A stretch of DNA of 15,954 bases from an uncultured Bacteroides sp. GTDB taxonomy: Bacteria > Bacteroidota > Bacteroidia > Bacteroidales > Bacteroidaceae. A program made the position numbers and the translations under genes. The notes under the pieces were generated by a model. The model saw only the letters and a list, made by a program, of their open reading frames with translations. It was not told the origin of the DNA and searched no databases. The stretch's first letter is position 1. Each line of letters begins with the position of its first letter. Below are positions 13,414-15,954 of the stretch, one piece after another. The stretch covers positions 1 through 15,954 of the forward strand of contig URDR01000071.1 in NCBI GenBank assembly GCA_900546645.1. Reading direction: 5' to 3'.

Positions 13414-14838
13414 TCAATTTAACCAAGACCAAAAAATTCTATTGATTTCAGGGTCATGCTTTTGCAATAACTCAAACAAGTAGTGTATAATGGCTTTTGT
13501 TTTCTTACACATTTCATTTGTAGGTCTAAAACCTATCATATCGCCTTGTTCTGACATATTACGAACAGGGTCAGCTCCGCAATAAGGTTGAAAAACACAT
13601 TCTGCACAGACAGGCAAACATTCATTACAAGCAGAAGCAATGATATGATGTAACAATTCTCCATTAAACATTTCTTGATAAGTGTTTTCGTTTACATTAC
13701 CCAATTTGAAATAGTAATTTTTGAAGCGAGCCATCATACGTGCTTCATCCGAAACATATACACTCCCGTCATAATCATATATTACTCCTGCAATACCCAC
13801 TCCTGCCGGAGATTGCAAATCAACAAAACCTGTAGCAAACGGAGTTAGCATTCTTTTTAGCAACAATGCTGCAAAGCCTTCCACAAAGAAAGTCCCTTGT
13901 TTATTTAGTTCGATAATGTAATCCAGTCCTTCCTTGTAATTTGCAATAAACTCTTCCACAGGATAGGCTATCTTATCCTTATATTGCTTTGCGAATCCAT
14001 AAGGATTGAGGGAACGCAAGAATATATTATTGAATCCCAATCTGATATACTCATCTATAATTTCCTTGAAATGTCCTAAACTGTATTTAGATGTAGTCAT
14101 CAATGCAGAAACGCACTCATTATCTCCCCATATATTCCTTATCATAGCGAGATTCTTCTCAAAAATTGCATGGTGGTCTAAATCCTTATTTTGCAAAGGA
14201 CGGTTCATGTCGTGCAAATCTTTAGGTCCATCAAGAGAAGTTGAAATCATACATTTATGTTTCTTCAAGTACCTTACCATATCTTCGTTGAGTAGAGTAA
14301 GATTAGTACAGATTACAAAATCCAATTCTCTTTTCTTGAACAGATTTTGCCATTCGGCTTCTTCGATGATATACTTTACCATATCGAAGTCTGTTGACGG
14401 GTCTCCACCTTGGAACTCTATCTTGATACAAGGAGAAGGAGATTGAAATATGGTTTTCACTACATTCTTTGCTGTTTTTTTAGTCATATCGGCAGAATGG
14501 TCATCCATATTTTTACGGGCAACCTGACAGTAAATACAGCTTGAATTACAACGTAACGTTGGCACAATCATATGTAACGAAGTGAAATCACGTAGAATGC
14601 TTTTCTTCGTTCTAAATTTTGTACCAAGCATTTGTACTACATCTTCTACTTTGCTAGTTGTTGCTATTTGTTTGGAAGCAATGTCATAGAACAATTCGCT
14701 ATGTTCATCTAACTCACCATTAACAAAAGCATGGAAATCATCATTTGGCAAGAATATATATTCTCCAACGTCATTTGTCAGTAGATACTGACTTTTATTG
14801 AATCGTTCAAAGCGAAACGGAAGTAATTGATAAGCCAT
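13414..14838 (-). CDS. hxsB: His-Xaa-Ser system radical SAM maturase HxsB
   Basis: A 474-residue SPASM-type radical SAM enzyme, the class that makes thioether, C-C or epimer modifications in ribosomal peptides. Radical SAM motif LRCNSSCIYCQVARK has C97, C101 and C104; GGDPS (144-148) replaces the usual GGEP. The SPASM region has C404, C407, C411, C414, C420 and C444 (ACNECLPVCAECVFQPYCGA), enough for auxiliary iron-sulfur clusters. The N-terminal 85 residues (PFRFERFNKSQYLLTNDVGE...) are a small recognition-like domain. It begins 6 nt after the hxsD stop, so the genes are translationally close. Which chemistry it performs on HxsA is not shown by sequence. Confidence 0.9.
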   Translation of the reverse strand: MAYQLLPFRFERFNKSQYLLTNDVGEYIFLPNDDFHAFVNGELDEHSELFYDIASKQIATTSKVEDVVQMLGTKFRTKKSILRDFTSLHMIVPTLRCNSSCIYCQVARKNMDDHSADMTKKTAKNVVKTIFQSPSPCIKIEFQGGDPSTDFDMVKYIIEEAEWQNLFKKRELDFVICTNLTLLNEDMVRYLKKHKCMISTSLDGPKDLHDMNRPLQNKDLDHHAIFEKNLAMIRNIWGDNECVSALMTTSKYSLGHFKEIIDEYIRLGFNNIFLRSLNPYGFAKQYKDKIAYPVEEFIANYKEGLDYIIELNKQGTFFVEGFAALLLKRMLTPFATGFVDLQSPAGVGIAGVIYDYDGSVYVSDEARMMARFKNYYFKLGNVNENTYQEMFNGELLHHIIASACNECLPVCAECVFQPYCGADPVRNMSEQGDMIGFRPTNEMCKKTKAIIHYLFELLQKHDPEINRIFWSWLN

Positions 14839-14844
14839 AATTTA

Positions 14845-15174
14845 TCATTTTGTTACAGGTTTGAATGCTTCTTGAACTATCATATCACGAATATGACCAA
14901 ACTGAGCATTTGTATTATAGCGAATTTGCTGGTCTATCAATTCATTACAAAATTGTTTAGGAATATCTTCTGTAACCTTCTTTTTGTCTTTAGATTCAAA
15001 ACAAATATTCACAATTACTTGATTACAAGCATCTGTTTGCTGATGGATATAAAATAGATGAGAAAATTTATAGATAGCAGCCGTTATGACTTCATGAGCA
15101 TATAGGCTCGTATCTACAGAAACTTGGAACTTATCAGCTGCAAGCTCTACAATAGGAATTTTTATCTCTGCCAT
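14845..15174 (-). CDS. hxsD: His-Xaa-Ser system protein HxsD
   Basis: A 109-residue cytoplasmic protein without signal peptide, metal motif or membrane segment. Its first 65 residues (KIPIVELAADKFQVSVDTSLY... VIVNICFESKD) look like alternating strands and helices, and the C-terminal helix contains CNELIDQQIR (76-85), which resembles the LLNDYxLRE motif after which, as I recall, the HxsD family was first named. It is the first gene of the operon, directly upstream of hxsB; a peptide-binding or maturase-partner role is plausible but unproven. The ATG at 15174 lies 14 nt downstream of the hairpin ending at 15188, with no Shine-Dalgarno. Confidence 0.82.
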   Translation of the reverse strand: MAEIKIPIVELAADKFQVSVDTSLYAHEVITAAIYKFSHLFYIHQQTDACNQVIVNICFESKDKKKVTEDIPKQFCNELIDQQIRYNTNAQFGHIRDMIVQEAFKPVTK

Positions 15175-15187
15175 AATCGCACATTGT

Positions 15188-15240
15188 GGTCTTTAGCAGT
15201 TCCTCAAAGACCTTTATTTATGCACGAAGCGTGGAACTGC
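15188..15240 (-). promoter_or_regulatory. Switch-like pair of competing helices before hxsD
   Basis: In minus-strand order: GCAGUUCC (15240-15233), a small hairpin CACG-CUU-CGUG (15233-15223), GGUCUUU (15212-15206), GGAACUGC (15203-15196), AAAGACC (15194-15188). The first and third are perfectly complementary (8 bp), the second and fourth also (7 bp), in ABAB order. Only one nucleotide separates the last two strands, so both helices are unlikely to stand complete together; they probably compete. The hxsD start codon is 14 nt further on. Confidence 0.5.
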
Positions 15241-15253
15241 AAATGCCACGTCT

Positions 15254-15372
15254 AAGTTGGAGGTCGTAGGAAAACCTTTAGTACGGATATGGTAATAGCA
15301 GCCCACGCTATAGCGTGAGAACCACTATGCCTTCTCTCGTACTAAGTCCGAAATTTCCTACGTTTCCAACTT
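15254..15372. repeat. Long imperfect inverted repeat with central palindrome
   Basis: Arms 15254-15285 and 15338-15372 share, in inverted order, AAGTTGGA, CGTAGGAAA and TTAGTACG with short mismatched gaps. In the 52-bp middle lies the perfect palindrome CACGCTATAGCGTG (15304-15317), which as RNA gives a 7-pair stem with UAUA loop. The block sits in the presumed leader of the Hxs operon and just behind the mobilization-gene remnant. It could be the body of a structured leader RNA or a mobile-element DNA site; I do not recognise a known family. Confidence 0.7.
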
Positions 15373-15954
15373 ACAAGATAAGCATAACGCTTCTTCTAAA
15401 TTCTAATATGTCTGGACAGAGTTGCCTCCATCCGCTTGCAAAGATACGCAATTTTATTGAAATCCAATCAAATACTATCAGATTACATTCTGAATCCTCT
15501 GTTTTTTGTTCTCTCTGCACCGAATTACGCAGATTCTGCTGTAACTTGTCCCATTGTTCCTTAAGCCATTGTACTATGGACTGTCGGTTTATAGTCAGCA
15601 CCAACTTATGTTTCTCGGTCAAATCGTCCTCAATCTTGCAGATCACATCCTTTATTTTGAATGACTGTCTATGCTGTGTGGAGTACAGCTTGCCGCTGCA
15701 GAGATGGGCTTCCTTTTAGCCAAAAGCACGTCTATCATCTCCTGCGTGAATCCAGTCGACTTGCAGAACTTCTCCATTTGCAGCATTTCTCTCATAATGG
15801 GGAACCATTTGAACGCTTTGCCGATGATTTTGTTCAGCTCTTCTATTTTCTTTATCTTCGTGTTCAGCTCCTGTCGGTGTATCTCCTGCTGGCAGTGTGT
15901 CTCTGTGCTATGACGCTCTTCCTGCATCCTCATGTGCTCGTTCAGCAGACGGAT
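15371..15954 (-). pseudogene. Frameshifted 3' part of a mobilization (Mob/Pre-type relaxase) gene
   Basis: The gene enters from beyond the right edge. The first frame (15954-15652) is a charged coiled coil leading into LNKIIGKAFKWFPIMREMLQ and MEKFCKSTGFTQEMIDVLLA, then loses sense after KRKPI. A second minus frame, open from a stop at 15717, takes over with CSGKLYSTQHRQSFKIKDVI and LVLTINRQSIVQWLKEQWDK. The junction is near 15695-15712. The joined text resembles, from memory, the C-terminal region of Bacteroides mobilization proteins of the plasmid-recombination type; the relaxase domain itself is outside the window. The last 40 or so residues of the second frame look unlike that family. Confidence 0.55.
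15439..15472 (-). promoter_or_regulatory. Possible promoter of the Hxs operon
   Basis: Minus-strand TATCTTTG (15446-15439) matches TAnnTTTG; the nearest TTTG is at 15472-15469, 22 bp away rather than 19. It is the only -7 match upstream of hxsD and would give a leader of about 260 nt containing all the inverted repeats. It lies inside the broken mobilization frame. Confidence 0.35.

Noticed and set aside
15254..15372. Integron attC site
   Set aside because: The arms read GTT...AAC outward-in, the reverse of attC core sites, and neither fits RYYYAAC/GTTRRRY; no cassette-like neighbour is present.
15254..15372. Phase-variable invertible promoter
   Set aside because: The 52-bp middle contains no TAnnTTTG or TTTG box in either orientation, the arms are imperfect, and no invertase gene is seen.
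15188..15372. Retron msr-msd RNA
   Set aside because: Inverted repeats look suggestive, but the genes downstream are Hxs proteins and no reverse transcriptase is in the window.

Overview
The window reads as chromosomal DNA from a Bacteroidales gut bacterium (Bacteroides or Phocaeicola type). Nearly every promoter I can place has the Bacteroidetes signature: a TTTG-like -33 box about 19 bp before TAnnTTTG. Genes mostly lack Shine-Dalgarno sequences, and proteins such as the 105-residue L21, the DsbD with its own DsbC-like domain and the OmpW/PorT-like small barrel fit that group. Genus is inferred, not proven.

Layout. Positions 14-450 hold rplU (minus strand) with a foldable leader. Positions 577-3070 hold two plus-strand secreted-protein genes: a GHL10/COG1649 glycosyl hydrolase and a small outer-membrane beta-barrel, the latter behind a structured 5' leader. 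Positions 3071-3592 are a gene-free gap with a four-copy, 22-bp palindromic repeat. Positions 3593-5889 are a minus-strand operon: a ZapB-like coiled-coil protein, zapA and rny (RNase Y), with a strong hairpin between zapA and rny. tRNA-Trp(CCA) follows at 5985-6060. Positions 6131-11439 are a minus-strand run: dsbD, a cysteine desulfidase (cyuA-like), an AlbA_2/winged-helix protein, an unrecognised protein, and a uracil-DNA-glycosylase-fold enzyme overlapping it by an ATGA. tRNA-Ser(UGA) is at 11538-11622 on the plus strand.

The accessory part starts just after tRNA-Ser. Positions 11971-15174 carry a complete His-Xaa-Ser (Hxs) peptide-modification operon, transcribed hxsD-hxsB-hxsC-hxsA: two radical SAM enzymes, a small partner protein, and a secreted precursor ending in eight consecutive His-x-Ser triplets. 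Before it lies about 190 bp of unusually dense inverted repeats (15188-15372), probably a structured leader. Beyond that, at the right edge, is the frameshifted 3' part of a mobilization (Mob/Pre-type) gene. A tRNA gene on one side and a broken mobilization gene on the other suggest the Hxs cluster arrived on an integrated element.

How it may work: HxsB and HxsC, with HxsD as helper, would modify HxsA in the cytoplasm before Sec export. The chemistry of the modification cannot be read from the sequence. The most promising items for follow-up are the Hxs cluster itself, the HSSHIS mimic of the substrate at the tail of HxsC, the repeat-rich hxsD leader, and the rplU leader with two alternative folds.
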